Below are positions 48,728 to 59,557 of a stretch of DNA of 64,000 bases, one piece after another (the first letter of the stretch is position 1; the number at the start of each line of letters is the position of its first letter). This stretch comes from Pseudophaeobacter profundi. Lineage in GTDB: Bacteria; Pseudomonadota; Alphaproteobacteria; Rhodobacterales; Rhodobacteraceae. The stretch covers positions 248,001-312,000 of the forward strand of contig NZ_JARJEF010000001.1 of NCBI RefSeq assembly GCF_029697505.1. Reading direction: 5' to 3'. Position numbers and translations under genes: made by a program. Under the pieces are notes generated by a model. That model did no database searches. It saw nothing but the letters and a program-made list of their open reading frames with translations, and had not been told where the DNA came from.

Positions 48728-49695
48728 TGTCGCGCTATGCCCGCCAGATGATGCTGCCCGAAGTTGGCCCCCAGGGGCAGGCAATGCTGGCGCGCGCCCA
48801 TATCCTGGTGGTTGGGGCCGGCGGGCTGGCGGCACCGGCGCTGCAATATCTGGCAGGCGCCGGCATCGGCCACATCACCCTGCTGGACCCCGACCAGGTA
48901 GAGCAAAGCAATCTGCACCGGCAGACCCTGTTCACCATGCAGGACATCGGCCGCCCCAAGGTGGCAGCGGCACGCGATCATCTGATGGCGCGCAACCCGG
49001 ATCTGGCGCTGCAAGTGCAGGAAACCGCCCTGACAGCCGACACTGTTGACCGGCATCTGACAGAGGTCGATCTTGTCTTGGATGGCGCTGACAATTTTGC
49101 CACCTCCTATATTCTGTCCGATGCCTGCCTGCAGCGGGCGCTGCCGCTGATATCCGCCTCGGTGCTGGGGCAGCGCGGCTATGTCGGCGGCTTTTGCGCT
49201 GGCGCGCCCTCGCTGCGGGCGCTGTTCCCGGACCTGCCCGAGACCGCCGCCAGCTGCGCAAGCGGTGGTGTGATGGGGCCTGTGGTTGGCATGATTGGCG
49301 CGCTGCAGGCGCAGATGGCACTGAAGGTTCTGCTGCATCACGCCCCTTCGCCATTGGGGCAGCTGATGCAGATGGATATGGCCAATCTTAGCCTGGGCAG
49401 CTTTCGCTTTGACGGCGCCGACGAACCCGCCACCCCGCTGCGTTTTACCAGCCCGGCACTGATCGCCCCAGAGGCCCAGGTCATCGACCTGCGTCCCAAA
49501 ACAGAGTCCCCGGACCTGATCACCGCCCAGGCCCGCCGCATCCTGCCCACAGAGATCGCGGCGGCTGATCTCTGCCCCAACCGCCCGATCGTCCTGTGCT
49601 GCCGTTCGGGGCTGCGCGCCTGGCGGGTCGCGCGTGATCTGCAGACGCGCGGCTTTGCACAGATCGAAATTATCGCTGCCGGAGCCATCGCATGA
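48727..49695 (+). CDS. thiF: ThiF-type adenylyltransferase with C-terminal rhodanese-like domain
   Basis: E1-like enzyme that adenylates the ThiS C-terminus. The 322-aa protein has an N-terminal RYARQMMLPEVGPQGQ, Rossmann motif VVGAGGLAAPALQYLAGAG, SNLHRQTLF and DGADNF. The catalytic-region Cys is in AASCASGGVMGP. The usual zinc CxxC (as in CLRCLFP) reads PSLRALFPD, and no second pair is seen, so the zinc site looks lost. The C-terminal 70 residues are rhodanese-like with active Cys in VLCCRSGLRAW. In this operon it should serve ThiS, but it could also act in molybdopterin synthesis. Confidence 0.88.
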   Translation: MSRYARQMMLPEVGPQGQAMLARAHILVVGAGGLAAPALQYLAGAGIGHITLLDPDQVEQSNLHRQTLFTMQDIGRPKVAAARDHLMARNPDLALQVQETALTADTVDRHLTEVDLVLDGADNFATSYILSDACLQRALPLISASVLGQRGYVGGFCAGAPSLRALFPDLPETAASCASGGVMGPVVGMIGALQAQMALKVLLHHAPSPLGQLMQMDMANLSLGSFRFDGADEPATPLRFTSPALIAPEAQVIDLRPKTESPDLITAQARRILPTEIAAADLCPNRPIVLCCRSGLRAWRVARDLQTRGFAQIEIIAAGAIA

Positions 49696-50468
49696 ACCGC
49701 GTTCTTGTCATCGCCGGCACCGATAGCAGCGGTGGCGCCGGGTTGAGCCGCGACACGGCCATGGCCACCACCCTGGGCTGCGAGGTCGTGCCGGTGGTGA
49801 CGGCCGTGACCGTGCAGACCAATCAGGCGCTGCAGGCCATCCACCCGGTGCCGCCGCAGATCATCTCGGCCCAGATCCGCGCCGCCTTTGACGACAAACG
49901 CACCGCGCCAAGGGCGGTGAAAATCGGCATGATTGGCAGTGCCGAGGCAGCGCGCCTCCTGGCAGACACCCTGCCCGAGGGCCTGCCCATTGTGCTGGAT
50001 CCGGTGCTCAAGAGCAGCTCTGGCGGCACATTGATGTCGCTGGACAGCCTGACACCGCTGCTGCGCCGGGTCACGCTTCTGACCCCCAATCTGGAGGAAA
50101 GCGCCCGGCTGAGCGGGCTGACGCCAATGCCGCGAAATACTGAGAATCAATGCATTTCCACACAAGAACCACCGCAAGACGATCTGGTGCTTTTTCGGCG
50201 CCAAGCGCAGATCATACAGGCGAAAGGGGTTGCTGCGGTGCTGATCAAAGGGGGCCATGCCGACGGTGATTGCAGCGTTGACCACCTGTTCAGCCCCCAG
50301 GCCCCACAGGGCCATCGCGCCTATGCCGCGCCACGTCTGCCCCTGCAAAAGCGCGGCACCGGCTGTAGCCTGGCCACGGCGCTGGCCTGTTCCCTGGCCG
50401 CAGGCGCCAGCCTTGACCAGGCCTGCACAGAGGCCAAGGCCGCAGTCAGTGCCTGGCTGGCACAGTGA
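49692..50468 (+). CDS. thiD: Hydroxymethylpyrimidine (phosphate) kinase ThiD
   Basis: Ribokinase-fold kinase that makes HMP-PP. The 258-aa protein shows VLVIAGTDSSGGAGLSRD, AVKIGMIG, VLDPVLKSSSG, TPNLEESARLSG and the anion-hole Cys in KRGTGCSLATALA. An unusual insertion (about residues 149-172, NTENQCISTQEPPQDD) follows the NLEE motif. Overlaps thiF by ATGA and ends the operon; a run of ten G starts at 50469, right after the stop. Confidence 0.94.
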   Translation: MNRVLVIAGTDSSGGAGLSRDTAMATTLGCEVVPVVTAVTVQTNQALQAIHPVPPQIISAQIRAAFDDKRTAPRAVKIGMIGSAEAARLLADTLPEGLPIVLDPVLKSSSGGTLMSLDSLTPLLRRVTLLTPNLEESARLSGLTPMPRNTENQCISTQEPPQDDLVLFRRQAQIIQAKGVAAVLIKGGHADGDCSVDHLFSPQAPQGHRAYAAPRLPLQKRGTGCSLATALACSLAAGASLDQACTEAKAAVSAWLAQ

Positions 50469-50512
50469 GGGGGGGGGGACCGGCAAAAGATGGGGCCGAC
50501 AAGGACTGTGGG

Positions 50513-53038
<2,526 letters not shown>

Positions 53039-53226
53039 CCAAAAGCGTATCTATGAATTCCTAGGGAAAAAACGTTAATTATTTCCCCTATTTTTACAAA
53101 TCCGCATACAGCAAACAATACCGCAACCTAGCAAAGCTGCATTTAGACAAACAAGTCCTTGTGCGTAATACGAGAGTCTCGCCGCTGCAAATAGCCCTGA
53201 ATTTCGGCAGGGTCAAAGCCAACTTA
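53039..53226. other. Region between sensor kinase and decayed ABC operon
   Basis: AT-rich around 53060-53130, a plausible divergent promoter zone. No specific elements assigned. Confidence 0.3.
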
Positions 53227-54067
53227 ATGGCGGGGTCAAGGGATAGGGCAGCAGCGACAGGCGGGCGGGCCTCTGCGGCCTGTATTGCCCTCCGGGCCAT
53301 GGGGCAGCATTGGTGGACATCCGGCGGCGAGGCAAAATCCGTTGCCGTCCTGCAGCACCGTCATGGCCAACGGCGGCACCTGGACCGATATGCCAGTGGT
53401 CAGCGGCGGTGGCGATGCGGCCATGACGGCGCTGCGGTGCAACTGAAAGGCCCCGGCACTCAGGAATGGTACGAAGAAGGCCTGCTGGCCGATATTTCTT
53501 CCGTCGCCGACGGCTCTGGCTGCGGGCAAGGGTTTTCTCTGTGCTTCAGCACCGGGAGAGAGGTTCCTGTACAATGTCGACAGCTTTGCCATGTTCGATG
53601 TCACCGGCAGCGACAAAACAGAGGGTCAGGCGCTCTTGGCCAAGCTGTTCGTCGGGCAGAACTTCCAGAAGGTCTTTGACCTCAACGAAGGTTCGATCCC
53701 GGCCCGCACCCGCCGCGACAAGGATGGGCTGCAGATCGTAATCGCCCGCCCTGACGGCAGCCCGATGATCCTGCACAGCGAGCTGCAGCGCGAACTGCCC
53801 GCAGATGTCATTCTGGGCCTGCGCCCCGAAGACATTGCCAAGGCCGGGTTTCACAGTGGCCGTGCCGTGCAGGCTTCCCCCTGTCGCATTGATCTGGTAG
53901 AACCTGCCGGTGCCGATACCTATGTGGTCTCGCAACTGGGCGGCAAACAGGTCACGGCGCGACTACATGCTGAAACCAAGGCGCAACCCGGCGCGATGCT
54001 GGATCTCGCCTTTGATCTGGCCAAGGTTTCCTTCTTTGCCCCCGCTACAGGTGAGCGCTTGAATTGA
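53227..54067 (+). pseudogene. Remnants of a sugar ABC transporter operon (binding protein fused by deletion to ATPase C-terminus)
   Basis: Pieces of a carbohydrate-binding protein occur in shifting frames. HWWTSGGEAKSVAVL is in frame 1 (53308 on), NGGTWTDMPVVSGGGDAAM in frame 2 (53366 on), AVQLKGPGTQEWYEEGLLAD back in frame 1 (53434 on), and GERFLYNVDSFAMFDVTG in frame 2 (53555 on), ending near SIPARTRRDKDG. The same open frame then continues into the TOBE end of a UgpC/MalK-type ATPase (VILGLRPEDI, VEPAGADTYVV, KVSFFAPATGERL). The permease genes and most of the ATPase are gone. The open 158-codon frame at 53591-54067 is therefore a deletion fusion. Confidence 0.9.
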
Positions 54068-55002
54068 CGACACAAAGACTGATTGCAGATCTGGGCGGGA
54101 CGAACTGCCGGTTGGCGCTGGTTTCCGGCACAACGGTGGGACAGCCACCCGAGAGCCTGTGCAGATATCGCAATGATGATTTTGCCAGTTTCTCTGCCCT
54201 GTTGCGCCACTACCTGGCGGATCAGGGCCAGCCAGAAATCCGTGAAATCGTCCTGGCCGCTGCCGGGCCTGTGGCCGATCAGACCGTAAGGGTCACCAAT
54301 CGCGACTGGTATATATCCGCCCAGGATCTACGACAGGAATTTCACCAGGACAGGGTGCATTTGTTCAATGACCTGAGCGCTTTGGGCCATAGCCTACCGG
54401 GATTGCAAGGCGCGGATCTGGCGCAGATCCATCCCAGCGCCGACGCCAGCCACCAGGACCAGAGACTGGTCATCGGCATTGGCACCGGGTTCAATATCAG
54501 CCCGGTCATTGCCAGCGACACCGGCGTGATCTGCCCCAGGGCAGAATATGGACATGTGGCGCTGCCGCTGGATCTCTATCAGGCCATGGTTGCGGAAATC
54601 GGCCCGCGGGCGGCCCCGTTCAAAACGGTGGAATGCTGCTTTTCCGGCCGGGGTTTTTCTGCGCTCTTTGCAGCCTTTGCCCCAGACAGCCCCCCCCGAA
54701 GTGGGCCTGAGATCATGCAGGCGCAGGACGATGCAACCTGCACCGCCTTTTTGCGCTTTTATGCCCGGCTACTGGCGCTGCTGTGCCGCAATCTGCTGAA
54801 AGGGTTCTTGCCACGTGGCGGGCTGTTCTTTGCCGGAACCGTGGCGCGCAACCTGCTGACCAGCCCGGCCCAGGGCGATTTTCTGACAGAATTCACCCGC
54901 CCGGACCCACAGTTCCCCGAGATCACCGCCCCGGTGTTTTGCATCCTCGACGATGGTGCCGCCCTGAAGGGCTGCGCCGCGTTTCGCTTTCCCGCGTCCT
55001 AG
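54064..55002 (+). CDS. glk: Glucokinase
   Basis: ATP-dependent glucose kinase of the ROK-related Glk family, 312 aa. Landmarks are the phosphate-binding LIADLGGTNCRLAL, LAAAGPV, LFNDLSALGHSL (catalytic Asp), GTGFNISPVI and AEYGHVALPLD, and a C-terminal GGLFFAGTVARNLL. Start TTG at 54064 overlaps the stop of the upstream pseudogene frame, preserving the old operon spacing. It appears intact although the transporter that once supplied sugar is destroyed. It may therefore depend on another uptake route or be early in decay itself. Confidence 0.9.
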   Translation: MTTQRLIADLGGTNCRLALVSGTTVGQPPESLCRYRNDDFASFSALLRHYLADQGQPEIREIVLAAAGPVADQTVRVTNRDWYISAQDLRQEFHQDRVHLFNDLSALGHSLPGLQGADLAQIHPSADASHQDQRLVIGIGTGFNISPVIASDTGVICPRAEYGHVALPLDLYQAMVAEIGPRAAPFKTVECCFSGRGFSALFAAFAPDSPPRSGPEIMQAQDDATCTAFLRFYARLLALLCRNLLKGFLPRGGLFFAGTVARNLLTSPAQGDFLTEFTRPDPQFPEITAPVFCILDDGAALKGCAAFRFPAS

Positions 55003-55021
55003 GCGCAGGCCGCAGAACCCG

Positions 55022-58000
55022 TCAGCCCTCAACCGCCTGCACCGCGCGGGCCAGCCAGGTTTGCACCTCTTCATTTACCTTGGGGGCGACCGCCGCCCGC
55101 TGCAACAGCGGCAAGGCCTTGGCGTAGTGTTGCTGTTTCGCCAGGCTCAGCCCCAGCAGCCGCCAGATCCTGGGCGTATAGCCATATTGGTCAGCGGCAG
55201 TTTCCAGCACCGCGCTTGCTGCTTCAAACCGACCTAGCTGTTGCAGCACATCGCCATAGCAGACCTCAAGATTGCGGATGATCGCGCCGGAGGGGGCCGC
55301 GGTGCGCGCATCGCCCCGCCCTGCCACGTTGACCGCTGCAGCCACGCAGGCCCGCGCCGATTGCAGCGTGTGCAGCGCTTCTTCCCTAGCCCCCAGCCGC
55401 AGTTGCACCTCGGCACGGCCCGCGTGCCAAGCCAGTTCCGGCACCCCCGGCGGCACCGCCTCGGGGACCGTTTCAATCCAGTCTGACAACAGCCCATCAG
55501 GATCCCGCCCTAGCTGCCGACCCAATCGATCCGCCATCAGAACCGACCAGGGGTGGTGCGCATGTTCGCGGCTGACCCCACAAATCACATCATGCGCCGC
55601 CTTGTATTTTCTCTTTGCGATCAGACGCACGACCCGCCGCCGATCAGCCGCCCCCGGCAAGCTGGCAACCAGGAACTCTGGCTGCACCTGGCCGCTGATC
55701 ACCTGCATGGTTTGCGCGGCCTGCGCATGCAGCATGTCGGCATGCCCACCGGGCAGCACATGCACGGCAACCTCACCGCTGACAAAATCCTCCCAGCCGA
55801 GGGCGATCATTGCCAGCGACACCAGGCCCGGGCGTTCTGCCCGCACCAGGCTCATATTTGCGTTTAACACCCGCAGCCCATGCGCCCGGCGCCGGGTCTC
55901 TGCCGCAATCGAAGCGGCCGTCCAGGTGGGATTGATCGGCTGGGGCCTATAATAGCGTAGCCCGTGATCAATGACCGTCAGCCCGGCAGGCGGCGCCTTG
56001 AGCGCCACCAGCTGGCGCGCCGTTTCAAAGGCCTCGGCTCCGCCATAGGAAAACCCGGCCAGATGCAGCCCATCAGCCGCAAAGCCCTGGTGCAAGACCT
56101 TGGCGAAATAGCGGGTGTGATCGGCAAAACTGACTTTTGCATCAGACACAAGGGTTGCTGACCGCTGCAGCTGATAGACGCTACGATCCGGCGGCCCATG
56201 CGCCAAGAGATCCGTCAGGTTTGGCCCCGTATCCACCAGACCGGGCAGCATCACCAGCGGATCTGCCGCCCCCCCCTGCCTGGCACAAATCAGCGCCTCA
56301 TGCAGATCAAGCGGCGCAGCCGCATCCAACAGGGCCGTCAAGCCTGCCGGGGTCGGATCGCCAAAGGCTTCGGCCACTGGCAGATGGCAGGCGGTGCGCG
56401 CACGGATCAGCGCCAACAGCCGGATCATCAACAGCGAGGTTCCGCCAGAGGCAAAGAAATCCTGCCTGTCACCTGTCGGCATACGGCCCAAGACCTGTTC
56501 CCAGGCCTGGATCACCACAGGGGCCAAATCAGGATCCAGCGACGGGCTTTGCCCCTGCCCCTTCAGCGCCTCCTGCGCCTGGCGCAACAGCCCGGCACGG
56601 TCGATTTTACCCGAGCCATTCAGCGGCAGGCTGGCGCAGGGCAGCAGCAGCCCCGGTACCCAGGTCGAGGGCAGATTGGCCTGAAGATGGTGCCGCAGGG
56701 CTGCGTTTGCATCGCCCGCCCGGCCCGCATCCATATCGGCGCTGCCGTTCTGGGTGACATAAAAGGCAACCAGAACCCTGCGCCCGGCCTCTCCGGCGGC
56801 GACGACCGCAGCTTGCGAGGCCAGGCCACTGGTCTGGATCAGGTTTTCAATCTCCGCCGGTTCGACCCGCTGGCCGCTGATTTTAACCTGGTCATCCAGT
56901 CGCCCCAGATAGGCAAGCTGCTGCCCCCCAGAACCCGGTTCCAGCTGCAGCCGCCCCAAATCGCCACTGCGATACCAGCGGCGCCCCTGCACTTCCTCGC
57001 CAGATGCTAGACCGGTGGAGACAAAGCTTTGGGCACTACGTTCTGCATCCCCGTAATACCCGGTTGCGATCCCGGGACCTGAAATCCAGATCTCTCCCAT
57101 GGCACCAGGCCAGGTCGTTTGGCCATTTTCATCCATGATGGCAACACTATAGCCTGGAAATGGCTGCCCCAGATCAGAGCCGACAGGACGCCTGTCCGCG
57201 CCCTCACAGGCCGCAGGCAGCACCTGTTTCCAGGTGGTAAAGACCGTGGCCTCGGTCGGGCCATAGACATTATAGAGCCGCCCCACCTGTGGCAGGATCC
57301 GCGCAGCCAGCGCCGGGCTCATCGTCTCGCCGCCGATCAGCGCCTGCAGGTGCGGCAGGCTCGGCAACCCGGCCTCTAGCAGCATGCGCCACAGCGAGGG
57401 GGTGGCAAAGAAATGATGTGGCGCGCTGCGTTTCAGGCTGTCGCACAGGTGCCAGGGATCACGGCGAAGCGCCTCTGGCACCATCACCAGTTCACCGCCG
57501 CTCACCAAGGGGAACAGCACCTCATGGAGGATGCTGTCAAAGGTCGTGCTGCTGACAGAGAGCAGACGATCCCCCGGCTGGGGCGCAAAGACGGCGCAGG
57601 TTCCGGCCAGGTGGTTGGCCAGGGCGCGATGCGGGATGGCCACGCCCTTTGGCACCCCGGTAGAACCGGAGGTGAACATCACGTAGGCCAGATCCTCGGG
57701 TTCACGTCGGACAAAGGGCACCGCCATCGCCGCCCCGTCTGCCTCTGGCGGCAGGGGCAATAGGGGCGCCACCCCCAGCGCTTGCGCCAGCCCCGCCTCG
57801 GCGATCACATGGCTGGGTTGGGCACTGTGCAAAATGCGTTTCAACCGCTCTGGCGGATCCTGCGGCGACAGGGGCAAAAAGGCGCGCCCGCTGCGCAGGA
57901 TACCAATCAGCGCCGCGACGAATTCCGCCCCCCGTGGCAGCGCCAGCGCCACCAGATCCCCAGGCCCACCCGGCGCCTGCAAAAGAGCATTGGCCCAGGC

Positions 58001-59557
58001 GGCACTGGCAAGATCCAGATCGCGGTAGCGCCAGGGCTGCGCTGCGGAATCATCGCCTGTCATGCGTAGCGAGCGGCGCTCTGGCCAGCGAGCGAAGGCC
58101 TGCTCTAGCAACTGCCCCACTGCGGGGACCGGGCCGTCAGGCGTCGCAGCAGGCGGCTGGCTGAACGACGGGCTGAACAACGGGCCAGGCAGAGCAGAGC
58201 AGGAACCGGCAGCGGCTATTTCAGCCGCATCCTCGTCAATCGCCGCGTTTGGCGCCTTTAGCCCAGCGGCAAGGCTGGCCAGGATCTGCGCCACGATCCG
58301 CCCACAGGTTCCTGCCTCAAAGCGCGCTGCCTGCCACAGCAACTCGCCCCTATAGCCAGTCGCGGTATTTTCAAGATTGAGCACCAAGGCAAAGGGGCTG
58401 GCACTGCTGGCCTGCGCATATGGGCTGACCTCGCAGCCCGCAAGGGCCAGCGTACCAGTGGCAAAGCCACGATAGTTCAGCAGAACGTTACAGGGGACCT
58501 CCGCGGGGGGCTGGTCTTGGTTCCGGTCTTCTGCACCTATGAGGGCCTCGGTCAGAGAGACCTGCTCCCCCTGGCAAAGCTGTGCAAAACTGATCCCGCG
58601 CGGCAGAGCAGTGCAAATTGGCAGGCTTTGAACAAAGGCACCAAGCATGGAGTGCAGGCCCGGCGCATTGCGGTTCATCATTGTATTGGCAAGGCAAAAA
58701 TCGCGCTGCCCCGAAATCCGGAACAGGGCCAGACGCAGGGCAGCCAGCAACACCGCCCCCGGCGAGAGGCTCAGCTCTGCGGCCAGGCTCTCTACGGCGG
58801 CGCGGCTGGCGGCATTAATTGTTACCGGCGTGGATTTGCATTGATAGCACGGCACCGCAGGCGGTGCGTAGTCATAGGGCAGTTGCAGGCCCGATTGGGA
58901 TGCCGACCGCGCGGTCGGGGTTTTGCCCACCTGGCCCGCCGCTTTGGCGTGATCGGCAAAATCATAGGCCGGGCGCTGCGGCACCAGATCCGCCTCGGCA
59001 TCCTGGGCATAGAGCTGCCCCAGCTCTTGGCAGAATTGGGTCAGCGACCAGCCGTCCAGGATGGCGTGGTGATAGACCAGATGCAGCAGCCAGCGCTGAT
59101 CTGCCAACCGATAGGCCCGCAGCCGCAGCAAGGGCCCCACCCCATCAGCAAAGGGCCGCTGGCTTTCAGCCGCCATACGCGCCGCCAGCTCTGTCTCGTT
59201 CTGGCGCAGATCGACCAGGGTAAAATCTGGCTCTTGGTGTTCCTTGACGATCATCTGCAATTCGTCGCCCTGTTCGAACAGGCTGCACCGCAGGCAATCG
59301 TATTTGGAGGTCAGGCGCTGTAGCGCAGAATGGCAGGCCTCTGGCTGAAACGCCCCTTCGATCTGCCAGGCGCGGTTCACGTTTGCCAGCCCCTGACCGG
59401 GCGCGAACTGATCCAGGCACCAGAAGTTTTGCTGCACCAGCGGCGCTGGCACCACCACATCACCGGCGGGGCGACGGATCTGTTCTGCCGATGGCCGCCG
59501 GGACTGGCGCAACAAACCGCGCAGCCGTTGGCGCAAAGAGCCCTGCGCGTCACCCAT
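55022..59557 (-). CDS. Non-ribosomal peptide synthetase C-A-T-TE with helical-repeat tail
   Basis: 1511-aa single-module synthetase. Condensation domain (about 40-440) has an intact HHAILDG (H163, H164, D168, G169). The adenylation domain (about 475-985) has A3 FTSGSTGVPKG, A5 NVYGPTEA, RSGDLGR and the C-terminal Lys in NGSGKID; A4 reads FDSILHE, keeping the Asp that usually binds an alpha-amino group. The carrier has Ser1041 in DFFASGGTSLL. The thioesterase (about 1095-1290) has S1170 in GFSYGG, D1197 and H1272. Residues 1300-1511 are an unusual TPR-like tail. Starts 8 nt inside the ThDP gene end. Product unknown. Confidence 0.92.
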   Translation of the reverse strand: MGDAQGSLRQRLRGLLRQSRRPSAEQIRRPAGDVVVPAPLVQQNFWCLDQFAPGQGLANVNRAWQIEGAFQPEACHSALQRLTSKYDCLRCSLFEQGDELQMIVKEHQEPDFTLVDLRQNETELAARMAAESQRPFADGVGPLLRLRAYRLADQRWLLHLVYHHAILDGWSLTQFCQELGQLYAQDAEADLVPQRPAYDFADHAKAAGQVGKTPTARSASQSGLQLPYDYAPPAVPCYQCKSTPVTINAASRAAVESLAAELSLSPGAVLLAALRLALFRISGQRDFCLANTMMNRNAPGLHSMLGAFVQSLPICTALPRGISFAQLCQGEQVSLTEALIGAEDRNQDQPPAEVPCNVLLNYRGFATGTLALAGCEVSPYAQASSASPFALVLNLENTATGYRGELLWQAARFEAGTCGRIVAQILASLAAGLKAPNAAIDEDAAEIAAAGSCSALPGPLFSPSFSQPPAATPDGPVPAVGQLLEQAFARWPERRSLRMTGDDSAAQPWRYRDLDLASAAWANALLQAPGGPGDLVALALPRGAEFVAALIGILRSGRAFLPLSPQDPPERLKRILHSAQPSHVIAEAGLAQALGVAPLLPLPPEADGAAMAVPFVRREPEDLAYVMFTSGSTGVPKGVAIPHRALANHLAGTCAVFAPQPGDRLLSVSSTTFDSILHEVLFPLVSGGELVMVPEALRRDPWHLCDSLKRSAPHHFFATPSLWRMLLEAGLPSLPHLQALIGGETMSPALAARILPQVGRLYNVYGPTEATVFTTWKQVLPAACEGADRRPVGSDLGQPFPGYSVAIMDENGQTTWPGAMGEIWISGPGIATGYYGDAERSAQSFVSTGLASGEEVQGRRWYRSGDLGRLQLEPGSGGQQLAYLGRLDDQVKISGQRVEPAEIENLIQTSGLASQAAVVAAGEAGRRVLVAFYVTQNGSADMDAGRAGDANAALRHHLQANLPSTWVPGLLLPCASLPLNGSGKIDRAGLLRQAQEALKGQGQSPSLDPDLAPVVIQAWEQVLGRMPTGDRQDFFASGGTSLLMIRLLALIRARTACHLPVAEAFGDPTPAGLTALLDAAAPLDLHEALICARQGGAADPLVMLPGLVDTGPNLTDLLAHGPPDRSVYQLQRSATLVSDAKVSFADHTRYFAKVLHQGFAADGLHLAGFSYGGAEAFETARQLVALKAPPAGLTVIDHGLRYYRPQPINPTWTAASIAAETRRRAHGLRVLNANMSLVRAERPGLVSLAMIALGWEDFVSGEVAVHVLPGGHADMLHAQAAQTMQVISGQVQPEFLVASLPGAADRRRVVRLIAKRKYKAAHDVICGVSREHAHHPWSVLMADRLGRQLGRDPDGLLSDWIETVPEAVPPGVPELAWHAGRAEVQLRLGAREEALHTLQSARACVAAAVNVAGRGDARTAAPSGAIIRNLEVCYGDVLQQLGRFEAASAVLETAADQYGYTPRIWRLLGLSLAKQQHYAKALPLLQRAAVAPKVNEEVQTWLARAVQAVEG

